Positions 46,469 to 57,039 are shown, counted from the first letter of the stretch. The stretch: DNA of 64,000 bases from Cephaloticoccus primus (GCF_001580015.1 NZ_LSZQ01000068.1:1-64000); one strand, 5' to 3'. Notes: a model not told the origin generated them from the letters alone. Numbers and translations are program-made.

Positions 46469-47845
46469 GTGGGCGCCCCCATTGCGCTGCCTGTGGCTAG
46501 AAAATTTAACGACCACCCTTTCGCCTATCACGCCGAGATCGAGCTGGAGATCTCGACGCTCACCAATCGCGGGCATGGGCTCGGCCGGGTCGAGCTGCCC
46601 GCTGCGGCGGAGGCGGCGACGGTGACGGGGAGTGACGCGCGGCTGCCAGCAGTGTCGCCCGTGTGTGCCGAGCCCGCCGGGCTGGACGCGCCCGCGCCGC
46701 GGCAGTGGGTGGTGATGGTGCCGTTTTGCCTGCCCGGGGAGCGCGTGCGGGCGCGGGTGTTTCGGAATCATAAAAACTATTCGGAGGCCGATCTGGTGGA
46801 GGTGCTGCGTGCTTCGCCGCATCGGGTGGAGCCGCGCTGCGGACTCTTTGGCGAGTGTGGCGGCTGCCAGTACCAGCATCTCGACTACGCGGAGCAGCTG
46901 GCATGGAAGCGGCGCCAGGTCGAAGAGCTGCTCCTGCATATGGCGGGGATTGCGCATCCGGTCGCGCCGGTCATCGGCTCGCCGAGGCAGTTTGGCTACC
47001 GCTCAAAAATCACGCCCCACTTCAAGGCGGGGCGGCCGAATATCGGGTTTCTGCGTCAGGGGACGCGCTTCGAGGTCGTGGACGTGCCGCAGTGCCATAT
47101 CGCCACGCCGGAGATCAATGCGCGGCTCGGCGAGGTGCGCGGCGAGGTGCAGGCCAGGCTGGCGCGCGGCGAGTACCGCCGCGATGCGACGCTGCTGCTG
47201 CGGCACGCCGCCGAGGGCGTCACCACCGACTACGAGGCGGTGATCACCGAAGAGATCGCGCCCGCTGCCGATGGGGATGAGGCGGCGGCTCCGCTGAAGC
47301 TGCGATTTCTGGCGCGGGATTTTTTCCAGAACAACCCCTTCATCCTGCCCGCGTTTACGCGCTATGTGCGCGAGCAGGCGGCGAGCTCTGGCGCGCGGTT
47401 TTTGGTCGATGCGTATTGCGGCAGCGGGCTCTTCGCGCTGAGCGCGGCGCCAGCCTTTGAGCGCGTGGCGGGTGTCGAGATCAGCGCGACTTCGATCTGC
47501 TTTGCCGAGCAAAACGCTGCGGCCAACGGAATCGCCAACGCGCGCTTCCTCGCGGGTGATGCGTCGGCGATTTTTGCCGGACTGGATTTTGCGCCTGCCG
47601 AGACAGCGGTCATCATCGACCCGCCGCGCCGCGGTTGTGATGAGGCGTTCTTGCGCCAGCTCTTCGCCTTTGATCCGCGTGCGGTGGTCTACGTGTCCTG
47701 CGATCCGGCGACGCAGATGCGCGACTTGCGGCACTTTCTGGACGCGGGCTACACGTTGAGCGCGGTACAGCCCTTCGACCTTTTCCCGCAGACCCGCCAC
47801 CTCGAATGCGTGATCACGCTCAGGCGCGGTAACGCGACCCGATGA
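46469..47845 (+). CDS. RNA (uracil-5-)-methyltransferase, RlmD/TrmA family
   Basis: A 458-residue enzyme that transfers a methyl group to C5 of a uridine in rRNA or tRNA. The N-terminal part resembles a TRAM domain, with a Pro/Ala insert; CGLFGECGGCQYQHL supplies Cys residues for an iron-sulfur cluster as in RlmD. The cofactor-binding part has DAYCGSGLFALSAA, IIDPPRRGCDE and VSCDPATQMRDL with the catalytic Cys. The start is GTG at 46469; other starts are within the TRAM-like region and less likely. Confidence 0.88.
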   Translation: MGAPIALPVARKFNDHPFAYHAEIELEISTLTNRGHGLGRVELPAAAEAATVTGSDARLPAVSPVCAEPAGLDAPAPRQWVVMVPFCLPGERVRARVFRNHKNYSEADLVEVLRASPHRVEPRCGLFGECGGCQYQHLDYAEQLAWKRRQVEELLLHMAGIAHPVAPVIGSPRQFGYRSKITPHFKAGRPNIGFLRQGTRFEVVDVPQCHIATPEINARLGEVRGEVQARLARGEYRRDATLLLRHAAEGVTTDYEAVITEEIAPAADGDEAAAPLKLRFLARDFFQNNPFILPAFTRYVREQAASSGARFLVDAYCGSGLFALSAAPAFERVAGVEISATSICFAEQNAAANGIANARFLAGDASAIFAGLDFAPAETAVIIDPPRRGCDEAFLRQLFAFDPRAVVYVSCDPATQMRDLRHFLDAGYTLSAVQPFDLFPQTRHLECVITLRRGNATR

Positions 47846-47872
47846 AAGAGTCGATAGCCTGCCTCGGGTTCG

Positions 47873-48193
47873 TTACTCGTTCGGCGCTTCCTCGAACAGG
47901 TCGAGCTGCTGGTCGTCGCGGTTGAGATCGAGCTGGCGGTCGGGCCGCAGGGCGCAATCCACGGTGATGGGGCCCTCGACCTGACAGCAGCAGGCGAGGA
48001 GCTCGCCCGGGTGCAGGTAGGCGAGCGGCGGCCTTGCGTAGGAGACGCGGCCTTCGATGAGCGGCAGCCGGCACACGCCACAGTAGCCGCTGAGGCACTG
48101 GTACTCCACTTCGTGGCCCGTGCGCTCCAGCCCCTCCAGCAAGCTTTCCCCCGGGCGCAGCATGAAGTGACGATCAGGAGTCGTGATCCTCAT
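47873..48193 (-). CDS. 2Fe-2S ferredoxin, YfaE-like
   Basis: A 106-residue plant-type ferredoxin. The four cluster ligands are in CLSGYCGVCR (three Cys) and LLACCCQVEGP. In E. coli the gene yfaE follows nrdB and its product keeps the ribonucleotide reductase diiron-tyrosyl cofactor reduced; the same order here, 13 nt after nrdB, supports that role. The last 20 residues are an acidic tail, LNRDDQQLDLFEEAPNE. Confidence 0.87.
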   Translation of the reverse strand: MRITTPDRHFMLRPGESLLEGLERTGHEVEYQCLSGYCGVCRLPLIEGRVSYARPPLAYLHPGELLACCCQVEGPITVDCALRPDRQLDLNRDDQQLDLFEEAPNE

Positions 48194-48205
48194 CGCTTAC
48201 AGGGC

Positions 48206-49339
48206 TCAAAGCTCGAAGTCATTGAGATCGCCTGCCGAGACTTCCGCGTCGATCTGCCCCACGAGGTAAGAGCTGAGCTCGACCTCTTGCGGGGCGACCT
48301 GCACGGTGTCGGAGGCCAGCCAGGTATTGATCCACGGGATGGGATTATTCCTGGCGTCCCCAAAGGCGGGCTTCAGGCCGACTGCTGTCATGCGGATATT
48401 GGTAATATAATCCACATACTGATTCAGGATGTTTTTGTTCAGCCCGATCATGGAGCCATCCTTGAATAGATAGTCGGCCCAGCGTTTTTCCTGCTCGGCA
48501 GCGGTCTTGAACATCTGGAAACACTGCGGATCCGCCTCACGCGCAATCTCGGCAAACTCGGGATCATCATTCCCCGCGCGCATGATATTGAGCATGTGCT
48601 GTGTACTGGTGAGGTGCAGCGCTTCGTCGCGCGCAATCAGCCGTATGATTTTGGCGTTGCCTTCCATCACCTTGCGCTCGGCAAAGGCAAAGGAGCAGGC
48701 AAAACTGACGTAAAACCGGATCGCCTCCAGTATATTCACACTCATGAGGCACAGGTAGAGCGTCTTCTTCAGCTCGCGCAGCGTGATGCGGTGCGTCTCG
48801 CCATTGATGGTATGCTCTCCCGGGCCAAACTGTGCGTAGAGCATCGTCTGGTGAATCAGGTTGTCGTAGTAGCTGGAGATATCTTGTGCGCGCAGCAGGA
48901 TGTGTTCATTGCGCACGATGTCGTCGAAAATGACCGAGGGATCGTTAACGATATTGCGAATGATGTGTGTATACGAACGCGAATGGATGGTTTCCGAAAA
49001 AGCCCAGGTCTCGATCCATGTTTCCAGCTCGGGCAGTGATACGAGCGGGAGCAGGGCGACGTTTGGGCTGCGGCCCTGGATCGAGTCGAGCAGCGTTTGA
49101 TATTTGAGGTTACTTATGAAAATGTGTTTTTCGTGCTCGGGCAGGCCCTGGTAGTCGATCCGGTCCTGAGAGATATCGACTTCCTCTGGCCGCCAGAAAA
49201 ACGAGAGCTGCTTTTCGATCAGTTTTTCAAATATCGGATATTTTTGTTGGTCGTAGCGCGCCACGTTCACCGGCTGGCCGAAGAACATGGGCTCCTTTAA
49301 CTGATCGTTGTCAGTTTTTGAAAAAATACTGTAGGTCAT
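48206..49339 (-). CDS. nrdB: Ribonucleotide reductase class Ia, beta subunit
   Basis: The R2 subunit that makes and stores the tyrosyl radical for deoxyribonucleotide synthesis. From the ATG at 49339 it has 377 residues, one more than E. coli NrdB. The radical Tyr is Tyr123 in [15 protein letters not shown], with iron ligands Asp85, Glu116 and His119, each shifted one from E. coli. The C terminus ends DLNDFEL, the usual R1-binding tail. Similarity to enteric NrdB looks very high by eye. The frame is open to 49423 inside nrdA, but the family start is at 49339. Confidence 0.96.
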   Translation of the reverse strand: MTYSIFSKTDNDQLKEPMFFGQPVNVARYDQQKYPIFEKLIEKQLSFFWRPEEVDISQDRIDYQGLPEHEKHIFISNLKYQTLLDSIQGRSPNVALLPLVSLPELETWIETWAFSETIHSRSYTHIIRNIVNDPSVIFDDIVRNEHILLRAQDISSYYDNLIHQTMLYAQFGPGEHTINGETHRITLRELKKTLYLCLMSVNILEAIRFYVSFACSFAFAERKVMEGNAKIIRLIARDEALHLTSTQHMLNIMRAGNDDPEFAEIAREADPQCFQMFKTAAEQEKRWADYLFKDGSMIGLNKNILNQYVDYITNIRMTAVGLKPAFGDARNNPIPWINTWLASDTVQVAPQEVELSSYLVGQIDAEVSAGDLNDFEL

Positions 49340-49361
49340 GGTGGTGTGTTCCTGCGGCGTA

Positions 49362-51635
49362 TCACAGTTTGCAGGCTCCGCTTGCACAGCCGTCGTCTTC
49401 CGGGTCCTCTTCTCCCGCCCCATCCCGGGTATTGTGGTAGTAGAGTGTTTTGAGTCCGTATTTATAAGCCTGGAGCAGGTCTTTTAAAAGTTGCTTCATC
49501 GGCACGCGCCCGCCCTCGAAGCGTTGCGGGTCGTAGTTGGTGTTGGCCGATATGGACTGATCGACAAACTTTTGCATCACGCCAACAAGCTTCAGATATC
49601 CATCATTGTTGGGGAGTTGCCAGAGGAGCTCGTATTGATCTTTCAGCCTCTCGAGCTCTGGCACGACTTGGCGCAAGATGCCGTCCTTGGATTGTTTTAC
49701 AGAGACGAGGCCGCGCGGAGGCTCGATGCCGTTGGTCGCATTGGCGATCTGGCTCGACGTTTCCGAGGGCATGAGCGCGGTCAGCGTCGAATTGCGCAGC
49801 CCGTGTGTGCGGATGTCGCGGCGCAGGCTTTCCCAGTCCAGGTGCAGCGGCTCGCTGCAAAAGGCATCCGTATCCCGCTTATAAGTGTCGATGGGGAGTA
49901 TGCCTTTGGCATAGGTCGTTTGTTTAAAAGCAGCGCAGGGGCCGTATTCACGGGCGAGCTGCACTGAGGCCTTGAGTAGATAATACTGGATGGCCTCGAA
50001 GGTGCGGTGTGTCAGTGCAAGTGCGCCGGGCTCGCTGTAGCGGCTGCCATTTTTCGCGAGATAATAGGCGTAGTTGATCACGCCGATGCCCAGTGAGCGG
50101 CGTTTTTCGGTCGCATTGCGCGCGGCTTTGACCGGATAGTCTTGATAGTCGAGCAGGGCATCAAGTGCGCGGACGGCGAGCTCGGCCAGGCCTTCGAGCT
50201 CGTCCAGTGACTCCAGCGCACCGAGGTTGAAGGCAGAGAGTGTGCACAGCGCAATCTCGCCTTCGGTGTCGTGTAAATCGACGAGCGGGCGCGTCGGCAG
50301 TGCGATTTCCATGCAGAGGTTTGACTGGCGCACGGGGGCCTGGCCGGGATCGAAGGGGCTGTGTGTATTGCAGTGATCGACATTCTGGATGTAGATACGC
50401 CCCGTGCTCGCACGCTCCTGCATGAGGAGTGAAAATAATTCCGTGGCAGAGAGGCTGCGTTTGCGGACGTTTTCAGCTTGTTCGTATTGTATATAGAGCC
50501 GCTCGAATGCGTCCTGATCGGCAAAAAAGGCTTCGTACAGGTCGGGCACTTCGTGCGGCGAGAAGAGCGTGATATCCTGCCCCTTGATCAGGCGCTGGTA
50601 GAGCAGGCGGTTGATCTGTACGCCATAATCGAGGTGGCGGATGCGGTTTTCTTCCACGCCTCGATTGTTTTTCAGGACAAGCAGTGACTCTATTTCCAGA
50701 TGCCAGAGCGGATAAAATAAAGTGGCCGCGCCGCCGCGAACGCCTCCCTGAGAGCAGGACTTTACGGCGGCCTGGAACATTTTGAAAAAGGGAATGCAGC
50801 CCGTGTGCTGAGCCTCGCCGCCGCGGATTTCGCTGCCTACGGCGCGGATGCGCCCGCCGTTGATACCGATCCCGGCCCGCTGCGAGACGTAGCGCACAAT
50901 GGCGCTTGTAGTGGCATTGATACTATCCAGGCTGTCGTCGCATTCGATAAGGACACAGGAGCTGAATTGGCGTGAGGGCGTGCGGACTCCCGCCATGATC
51001 GGGGTCGGCAGCGAGAGCTTGAATGTAGAAATCGCGTCGTAAAAAGCGGTTACGTAGCGTAGCCGAGTGGGTTTCGCGTAGCGCGAAAACAGGCACATGG
51101 CGACGAGCATGTATAGGAACTGGGGGCTTTCGTAGATCTGGCGTGTGACCCGGTGCTGCACCAGGTACTTGCCCTCCAGTTGTTTGACGGCTGCATAGGC
51201 GAAGTTCATATCGCGCCCGTGGTCGATATGTGCATTGAGCGTATCGAACTCGGCCTCGTCGTAGTCGCGCAGTAGGTGGGCGTCGTATTTTCCCAGCTCT
51301 ACGAGCTTGCGCGTGTGGGCGAGCAGGTGTGGCGGGTCGAACTGGCCGTAGGCGATCTTGCGCAGGTGAAATATCGCCAGCCGTGCGGCTAGATATTGGT
51401 AGTCAGGCGTTTCAGCAGAGATGAGGTCAGCTGCCGATTTGATGATCGTCTCGTGAATCGCGGCGGTGTGGATGCCGTCGTAAAACTGGATGTGGGACTT
51501 TAGCTCGACTTGTGAGACGGATACGTTGCTCAGCCCGGTGGCGGCCCACTCGATCACTCGGTGGATTTTGTCCAGGTTGATGGGCTCCAAACGGCCGTCG
51601 CGTTTGGTGACATTTATGGCTTCGGGAGGGGGCAT
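49362..51635 (-). CDS. nrdA: Ribonucleotide reductase class Ia, alpha subunit
   Basis: The catalytic R1 subunit, 757 residues against 761 in E. coli. It has an ATP-cone at the N terminus ([20 protein letters not shown]), the FSSCVLIEC segment with an active-site Cys, [29 protein letters not shown], and the C-terminal redox pair CASGAC that re-reduces the active site. Long stretches match my memory of the E. coli protein almost word for word. It leads a nrdA-nrdB-ferredoxin operon with 22 nt before nrdB. Base use is less GC-rich than in neighbours, fitting transfer from a gammaproteobacterium. Confidence 0.97.
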   Translation of the reverse strand: MPPPEAINVTKRDGRLEPINLDKIHRVIEWAATGLSNVSVSQVELKSHIQFYDGIHTAAIHETIIKSAADLISAETPDYQYLAARLAIFHLRKIAYGQFDPPHLLAHTRKLVELGKYDAHLLRDYDEAEFDTLNAHIDHGRDMNFAYAAVKQLEGKYLVQHRVTRQIYESPQFLYMLVAMCLFSRYAKPTRLRYVTAFYDAISTFKLSLPTPIMAGVRTPSRQFSSCVLIECDDSLDSINATTSAIVRYVSQRAGIGINGGRIRAVGSEIRGGEAQHTGCIPFFKMFQAAVKSCSQGGVRGGAATLFYPLWHLEIESLLVLKNNRGVEENRIRHLDYGVQINRLLYQRLIKGQDITLFSPHEVPDLYEAFFADQDAFERLYIQYEQAENVRKRSLSATELFSLLMQERASTGRIYIQNVDHCNTHSPFDPGQAPVRQSNLCMEIALPTRPLVDLHDTEGEIALCTLSAFNLGALESLDELEGLAELAVRALDALLDYQDYPVKAARNATEKRRSLGIGVINYAYYLAKNGSRYSEPGALALTHRTFEAIQYYLLKASVQLAREYGPCAAFKQTTYAKGILPIDTYKRDTDAFCSEPLHLDWESLRRDIRTHGLRNSTLTALMPSETSSQIANATNGIEPPRGLVSVKQSKDGILRQVVPELERLKDQYELLWQLPNNDGYLKLVGVMQKFVDQSISANTNYDPQRFEGGRVPMKQLLKDLLQAYKYGLKTLYYHNTRDGAGEEDPEDDGCASGACKL

Positions 51636-51692
51636 GATAAGGTGTTTGAATACAGATTTTTCCGGCGGATTATTTGTTTTATAAGTTTCTTT

Positions 51693-51720
51693 ATTATAGC
51701 TGGTTATAGTTTTTTGGAGG
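51693..51720 (-). promoter_or_regulatory. Possible nrdA promoter
   Basis: A perfect TATAAT on the minus strand at 51693-51698, in an AT-rich patch about 58 bp before the nrdA start. The -35 region overlaps a GGAGGA/TCCTCC hairpin and has no good match. No NrdR-box pair was recognised. Confidence 0.35.
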
Positions 51721-51876
51721 ATCCCCTTTTCCTCCGCAAACTGGAGCTGCGCGGAGGAGTATTTTGTAGCCTCGGCTACGCAATCTATTTCGGGTGATTT
51801 TGGCCCTCCCAGAGGGAGAAAAAAAATCGCGGACTATGCGCTCGAAGTCTCTGCGGCACGCGCTAGCTCTCGTGCT

Positions 51877-54216
51877 GTGCCGCCCCCTGCCATGCCTCCA
51901 GCCTCGGCTCCCCACGCCTCTGCCTCCCGTCCCCACACCTGGACTTTTTTTCGCACGGGAGGGATCGACCAGATCGCCCTCAATAATGGGGAGGACCTGC
52001 GCCGTCTGGAGACGCTGGACCAAAAACTCTGGGTGGCGCTGAGCTGTCCGGTGAAGGGACTGGAGATCGACGAGAAGACGCTGGCACTGATCGATACCGA
52101 TGGCGACGGGCGGATCCGCGCGCCCGAGCTCATCGCGGCGGTAAACTGGGCGTCGGCGCGGCTCAAAAACCCGGGCGACCTCCTCGCGGGCTCCGAGAGC
52201 CTCGCGCTCAGCGAGATCGACACGTCGAGCGCGGAGGGCGCGATTCTCGAATCCAGCGCGCGGCAGATTTTGCGCAGCCTCGGCAAGGGGGACGACTCCG
52301 CGATCACGACCGCCGATGCGGCCAACACGGCGGCGATTTTTTCGGCGAGCGTGCTCAATGGCTCAGGAATCATCCCGCCCGCCGCGGCTGAGGAGCCCGC
52401 CGTGCAGGCGCTCATCAAGGACATCATCACCTGCCTGGGCGGCACAGCTTCGCGCAACGGGGCGACGGGGATCACGGCGGCGCAGATCGACGCGTTTTTT
52501 AAAGACCTCGCCGCGTACACGAGCTGGGTCGAGCAGAGCGGGACAAAGGAAATCGCCGTCCTGGGCGATGCGACTGCGGCGGCGTGTAATGCCATAAAAG
52601 CGCTGCGCCCCAAGGTCGAAGACTACTTCGCGCGCTGCCGGATGGCGGCCTTTGATCCGCGCGCGATTGAGGCACTGAGTCGCAGCGAATCCGAGTATCT
52701 GAGCCGCGCCGCCGAGGACATGCGGCTCAGCGCGGAGGAGATCGCCGAGTTTCCGCTGGCGCGGATCGCGGCGAACCAGCAGCTCCCGCTTTTCGAAGGC
52801 GTAAACCCGGCGTGGGCAGAGGCACTCGCGCACCTGCACGAGCGCGCAGTCACGCCCGTTTTCGGCGCGGAAAAGACGAGCCTCAGCGCCGAGGAGTGGC
52901 GCGTGCTGGGTGACAAGTTTGCGCCCTACGAGACCTGGCTGGGCGACAAGGCGGGCTCCGCTGTCGAGAAGCTCGGGCTCGCGCGGGCAAAGGAGATTTT
53001 GGCGGGCGAGGGGCGCGCCGCGCTCGCCGCGCTGGTGGCCAAAGACAAGAGCCTGGAGCCCGAGTTTCGCGCGATCAGCGACGTCGAGCGGCTCGCCCGC
53101 TACCACCGCGACCTGCGCGACCTGCTGCACAACTTTATAAACTTCGCGGACTTTTTCGCGCGCGACCGGCTGGCGGTCTTTCAGGCGGGGACGCTTTTCC
53201 TGGACGGGCGCTCCTGCGAGCTGTGTTTGCGCGTCGAGGATCCAGCCAGGCACGCTGCGCTGGCCGCCATGAGCAAGGCCTACATCGCGTATGTGGACTG
53301 TGTGCGCCCGGGCGGGGAGAAGATGCAGGTGGCGGCGTGTTTCACCCAGGGGGACAGCGACTACCTTTTCGTTGGGCGGCACGGGATTTTCTACGACCGC
53401 AAGGGGCGCGACTGGGACGCCACGATTACCCGCCTGATCGATAACCCGATCAGCGTGCGCCAGGCCTTTTGGTCTCCGTACAAGAAGTTCGTGCGCTTCG
53501 TCGAAGAGCAGGTCGCCAAGCGCGCCGCCGCGGCCGACACCGAGGCGACGAGCAAGCTGGAAAACGTCGCGTCGAGCACGGTCAACACGGTCGCCAGCGG
53601 CAAGCCGGTCGCCCGCGCGGGCGGGCTCGGGGTGCTCGCAGGTGAGGGCGCGGGCGGCGCGGGGCGGCCCAAGTTCGAGGTCGGTACGGTGGCGGCCCTC
53701 GGTGTCGGGCTCGGTGCGATTGGCACGCTGCTGGGCGGCCTGGTCGCGGGCTTCCTCGGGCTGGGCGTGTGGATGCCGCTGGGCGTCCTGGGGATCGTGC
53801 TCGCGATCTCGGGGCCCTCGATGCTCATCGCGTGGATAAAGCTGCGGCAGCGCAACCTGGGGCCGATCCTCGATGCCAACGGCTGGGCGATCAATGGGCG
53901 GGTAAAAATCTCCGTGCCCTTTGGCACTGCGCTGACCGACCAGGCGCGGCTTCCGAAAAATGCGCGGCGCTTGCTGCGCGATCCTTACGCGCGGAAAAAC
54001 CGCGCCCTGCGCGTGTGGGCTTGGGCTGCGCTCGGCGTCGTGGTGCTGGGCGCAGTCGCCACGCGGGTGGATCGGCACCGGCGCGGGCATTACTTTTGGC
54101 AGGCCGCGCCCACGGCCCCTGCGGTCGCCGCGCCGCCCGCTCCGGCGGTTTCGTCCGGCCCTGCCGAAATCGCGTCTGAGGCGGAAGCGGGGGCGACACC
54201 CGAGACTGCGAAATAG
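51877..54216 (+). CDS. Large hypothetical protein with an EF-hand loop and membrane segments
   Basis: A 779-residue protein I cannot name by function. Residues 73-84, DTDGDGRIRAPE, form a canonical 12-residue EF-hand calcium loop (Asp73, Asp75, Asp77, Glu84) after a helix. A second partial pattern is not clear. The middle is soluble and Ala-rich. Near residues 608-660 two membrane segments appear (ALGVGLGAIGTLLGGLVAGFL and PLGVLGIVLAISGPSMLIAW) and a third near 715 (WAWAALGVVVLGAV), ending in a Pro/Ala tail. Its reading frame has strong coding character. The start could be a few codons later, at MPPASAP. Confidence 0.72.
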   Translation: MPPPAMPPASAPHASASRPHTWTFFRTGGIDQIALNNGEDLRRLETLDQKLWVALSCPVKGLEIDEKTLALIDTDGDGRIRAPELIAAVNWASARLKNPGDLLAGSESLALSEIDTSSAEGAILESSARQILRSLGKGDDSAITTADAANTAAIFSASVLNGSGIIPPAAAEEPAVQALIKDIITCLGGTASRNGATGITAAQIDAFFKDLAAYTSWVEQSGTKEIAVLGDATAAACNAIKALRPKVEDYFARCRMAAFDPRAIEALSRSESEYLSRAAEDMRLSAEEIAEFPLARIAANQQLPLFEGVNPAWAEALAHLHERAVTPVFGAEKTSLSAEEWRVLGDKFAPYETWLGDKAGSAVEKLGLARAKEILAGEGRAALAALVAKDKSLEPEFRAISDVERLARYHRDLRDLLHNFINFADFFARDRLAVFQAGTLFLDGRSCELCLRVEDPARHAALAAMSKAYIAYVDCVRPGGEKMQVAACFTQGDSDYLFVGRHGIFYDRKGRDWDATITRLIDNPISVRQAFWSPYKKFVRFVEEQVAKRAAAADTEATSKLENVASSTVNTVASGKPVARAGGLGVLAGEGAGGAGRPKFEVGTVAALGVGLGAIGTLLGGLVAGFLGLGVWMPLGVLGIVLAISGPSMLIAWIKLRQRNLGPILDANGWAINGRVKISVPFGTALTDQARLPKNARRLLRDPYARKNRALRVWAWAALGVVVLGAVATRVDRHRRGHYFWQAAPTAPAVAAPPAPAVSSGPAEIASEAEAGATPETAK

Positions 54217-54677
54217 GGGCCCGCTGCCGTCGCCCGCGCCTGATTTGCGAAGAGCCGCCAAGCTTTCGTTTTTTGGGAGGAGCTCCACCAGGGGCTTCGG
54301 GTGGGAGCGGCGTTGCCCTTCGACTCCGCATCCGGACCTTAAAACCTGCGTAAAATCAGGAGTCCTCAATTTGCAGGGAGAAACGGGGGGCTACTCCAGC
54401 TCCCTGCATGCTGGGCCAGCCGTAGTCAGGAGGGGGACAGCGTCTGTGAAAGCATCCGGCGAAGGGAGGGCCTCCCGTTTGGGCGAACTGTCAGGGGATG
54501 GTTTGCAGAGGGAAGAGCGAAGTTTTGGGAGAACTTTATTGATTTTAAGTCTCAAAATCTATCGCTCCTGCGCCCTCTCAAGTGAAATACCCAAGTGGAT
54601 CCCTCGCTGATAACGCCTCAATTGTGCCGGCTGGCCGCGCTGCTGCGGCAGCCGCCCCGCATGCTTCGGAGGCTTGC
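54217..54677 (+). promoter_or_regulatory. Possible structured leader of the TonB receptor gene
   Basis: About 460 bp before the receptor gene without a supportable coding frame. It can form GACTCC (54322-54327)/GGAGTC (54359-54364), a perfect 9-bp stem TGCAGGGAG/CTCCCTGCA (54372-54407), and GGGAG-GGC-CTCCC further on. AGTCAGGAG near 54427 faintly recalls the 3' part of cobalamin riboswitches, but the conserved core is missing. A structured leader controlling iron or cofactor uptake is possible. Confidence 0.3.
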
Positions 54678-56984
54678 ATGACACGCGTTTGCCGCAACAC
54701 GCAGGGCGGCGTCTGGATGCGCCGCAGGCTTTCCGGCCTGCGAGCGGGTCGATCCTTGCGTGAGTTTTTCGCGCGTCGCGTCGCCGTGCTTCTGGCTGCA
54801 TCCGCGTGGCTGCTGGTAATGGGCCCTGCGGCGGTTTTCGCACAATCGCCCCGAGGAGCTGCTGCCGCCGCCGCCTACTCGGGCGATTTTAGCGACCTGG
54901 CGGATAGCGATGTGACCACGCTGCCGGATGTCACGGTGCGCGATAGCCGCACTGCGCTGGACGAGGCCGCCGCGGCACTTGCCGGCGGGCAAGTCGCGCG
55001 CGGAGCGCGGATGGGGCTGCTCGGCACCACGGACGTGATGGACACGCCCTTTAGCGTCACCAGCTACACCGACGAAGCGATTCGTAACATGCAGGCGCAA
55101 TCGATGGCCGACCTCCTCGCCGCCGATCCTGCGGTGCGGTCTACGACGGGGCGCGGACACTTGAGCGAGACGATCCGGATCCGCGGCTTCACCGTAGGCG
55201 CGAGTGATTATGCGTTTAACGGGATGTTTGGCGTCGCGCCTTCGGGGCGCGTTTTTCTGGAGGCGGTCGAGCGCTCCGAGGTTATCAAAGGCCCTTCGGC
55301 GGCACTTTTCGGGATGTCCCCGGGCGGTAGCGTCGGCGGTGTGGTCAACCTCGTCCCGAAGCGCGCGCACAACGAGCCGATCACGCGCCTGAATATCGGC
55401 CTGCGTCAGGATTCGGTGCTCAGCACCCATGCGGATATCGGGCGGCGCTTCGGGCAGGGCGGGATGTTTGGCGTGCGCGTCAACACGCTGTATCTCGACG
55501 GAGACACGGCGGTTAACGACCAATCCATCCGGCGGCGGGTTGGTTCGCTGGGGACGGATTTTCGCGGGGAGAAGCTGAGTGTCTCGCTCGACCTGCTCTG
55601 GACACATGAGGATGTGAATAATGCGACTCGCCCCTTCAGCGTGGCACCAGGGCTCACCGGCGTTCCGCCCGCACCGAATGGCAAAAACGCCTATCCCGGC
55701 TCAGGCGAATTTGAGACCGAAAACACGACCGCCCTGCTCAAGGTAGAGTACGAGATCAACCCGGCACTCAACGTCTATGCGGGCTACGGCGAGCACGTCT
55801 ACAAGGTCGATGGGGCCCTCATTTACCCGACGATGCAAAATGTCGCGGGCGACTACACCTGGATCTACCGCCAGTGGAAGCAGCAGAACGACCGCGACTC
55901 ACTGGAGGCCGGTCTGCGCGGTACTTTTGAGCATCCCGGCATCAAGCACCGCTACGGCTTTAGTGCGTCGCGACTGCAAAACGACCAAGGCACCTTCGTT
56001 CCCAATCGCGGCAGCGGCAGCTCCAATATCTGGAACCCTGTGCCGCCGCCGAAGCTGGATCGCTTGCCTGATCCGATTCGCCCGGGCTCGGAACTCGAGC
56101 TCACGAGTTTCGCACTCGCTGATACGATGGAGCTCTGGGAGGGGCGGTCGCTGCTGACCCTCGGCGTGCGCCGTCAGGAGGTGGACTCGCTGAGTCTCAC
56201 GAGCACCAACCCGCTGACGCGCCACTATAACAAGAAGGCGACCTCGCCCGTTGCGGGCCTCGTATACAAACCCGCGAACTGGGTTTCGCTCTACGCGAGC
56301 TACGTCGAGGGGCTTTCGACGGGTGGCAGTGCGCCTAATGATCCCGTTTACGTTAACGCCAACGAGCAGCTCGCACCCTACGTTTCCGAACAATACGAGG
56401 TGGGCGCGAAGTTCAGCTTTGGCGACTGGATCGCGACTGTTGCCGCCTACGAACTGAGTCGCCCGACCGCTGGCGCGATATTCCTGCCGGGGCCGGTTCC
56501 GCCCGGCGAGCCTGACCGCGTTTATGGCATTTATGGTGAGCAGCGAGCGCGCGGTGCCGAGCTCAGCGTCGCGGGCCAGGTGACCGAGAGCCTGCGCCTT
56601 CTCGGCGGGCTGACCTTGATTGACGCTAAAATCCAAAAAAGCGCGACGCCCGCCGTTCTCGGCAATCGCCTTGCCGGAGCGTCCAGGTTTCAGGGCAACC
56701 TCGGCGCCGAGTGGGACACGCCCTTTGTCCCGGGCCTTTCGCTCAGTGCGCGTTTTATCTACACGGGCAGCGCGTATGCAGACGAAGCCAACCGGTTGCT
56801 CATCCCCAGTTGGGATCGGATCGACATCGGCGCCCGCTACACTTTCGAGGACGCGCGTGGCACGCGCTACACCCTGCGGCTCAACGTCGATAACCTCACC
56901 GACAAGCAATACTGGACAAACTCGTACACGCTCTCCCTTGGCCAACCTCGCACCTGGTCTCTCTCGCTGGAAATGAGTCTCTGA
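54678..56984 (+). CDS. TonB-dependent siderophore receptor
   Basis: An outer-membrane 22-strand barrel with a plug domain, importing an iron chelate with energy from TonB. I chose the ATG at 54678, which has CGGAGG 5 nt ahead; the signal peptide runs to about residue 55 (VAVLLAASAWLLVMGPAAVFAQ). The plug begins TDVMDTPFSVTSYTDEAI and contains SETIRIRGF and VERSEVIKGPSAALFG, the siderophore-receptor pattern. The barrel ends WNVDNLTDKQYW-like NVDNLTDKQYWTNSY with a C-terminal hydrophobic residue. Siderophore identity unknown; no TonB or ABC partner is adjacent. Confidence 0.9.
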   Translation: MTRVCRNTQGGVWMRRRLSGLRAGRSLREFFARRVAVLLAASAWLLVMGPAAVFAQSPRGAAAAAAYSGDFSDLADSDVTTLPDVTVRDSRTALDEAAAALAGGQVARGARMGLLGTTDVMDTPFSVTSYTDEAIRNMQAQSMADLLAADPAVRSTTGRGHLSETIRIRGFTVGASDYAFNGMFGVAPSGRVFLEAVERSEVIKGPSAALFGMSPGGSVGGVVNLVPKRAHNEPITRLNIGLRQDSVLSTHADIGRRFGQGGMFGVRVNTLYLDGDTAVNDQSIRRRVGSLGTDFRGEKLSVSLDLLWTHEDVNNATRPFSVAPGLTGVPPAPNGKNAYPGSGEFETENTTALLKVEYEINPALNVYAGYGEHVYKVDGALIYPTMQNVAGDYTWIYRQWKQQNDRDSLEAGLRGTFEHPGIKHRYGFSASRLQNDQGTFVPNRGSGSSNIWNPVPPPKLDRLPDPIRPGSELELTSFALADTMELWEGRSLLTLGVRRQEVDSLSLTSTNPLTRHYNKKATSPVAGLVYKPANWVSLYASYVEGLSTGGSAPNDPVYVNANEQLAPYVSEQYEVGAKFSFGDWIATVAAYELSRPTAGAIFLPGPVPPGEPDRVYGIYGEQRARGAELSVAGQVTESLRLLGGLTLIDAKIQKSATPAVLGNRLAGASRFQGNLGAEWDTPFVPGLSLSARFIYTGSAYADEANRLLIPSWDRIDIGARYTFEDARGTRYTLRLNVDNLTDKQYWTNSYTLSLGQPRTWSLSLEMSL

Positions 56985-57039
56985 GCATGGATTGCCTGTT
57001 GCTGTCTGTGGCTTTCCGGCAGAACAGGCTGGGGACAAA

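Noticed and set aside
54371-54480. Cobalamin riboswitch before the TonB receptor
   Set aside because: Only a weak AGTCAGGAG likeness was found; the conserved core around GCCACTG and the CCCGC-ACTGT part are not recognisable.
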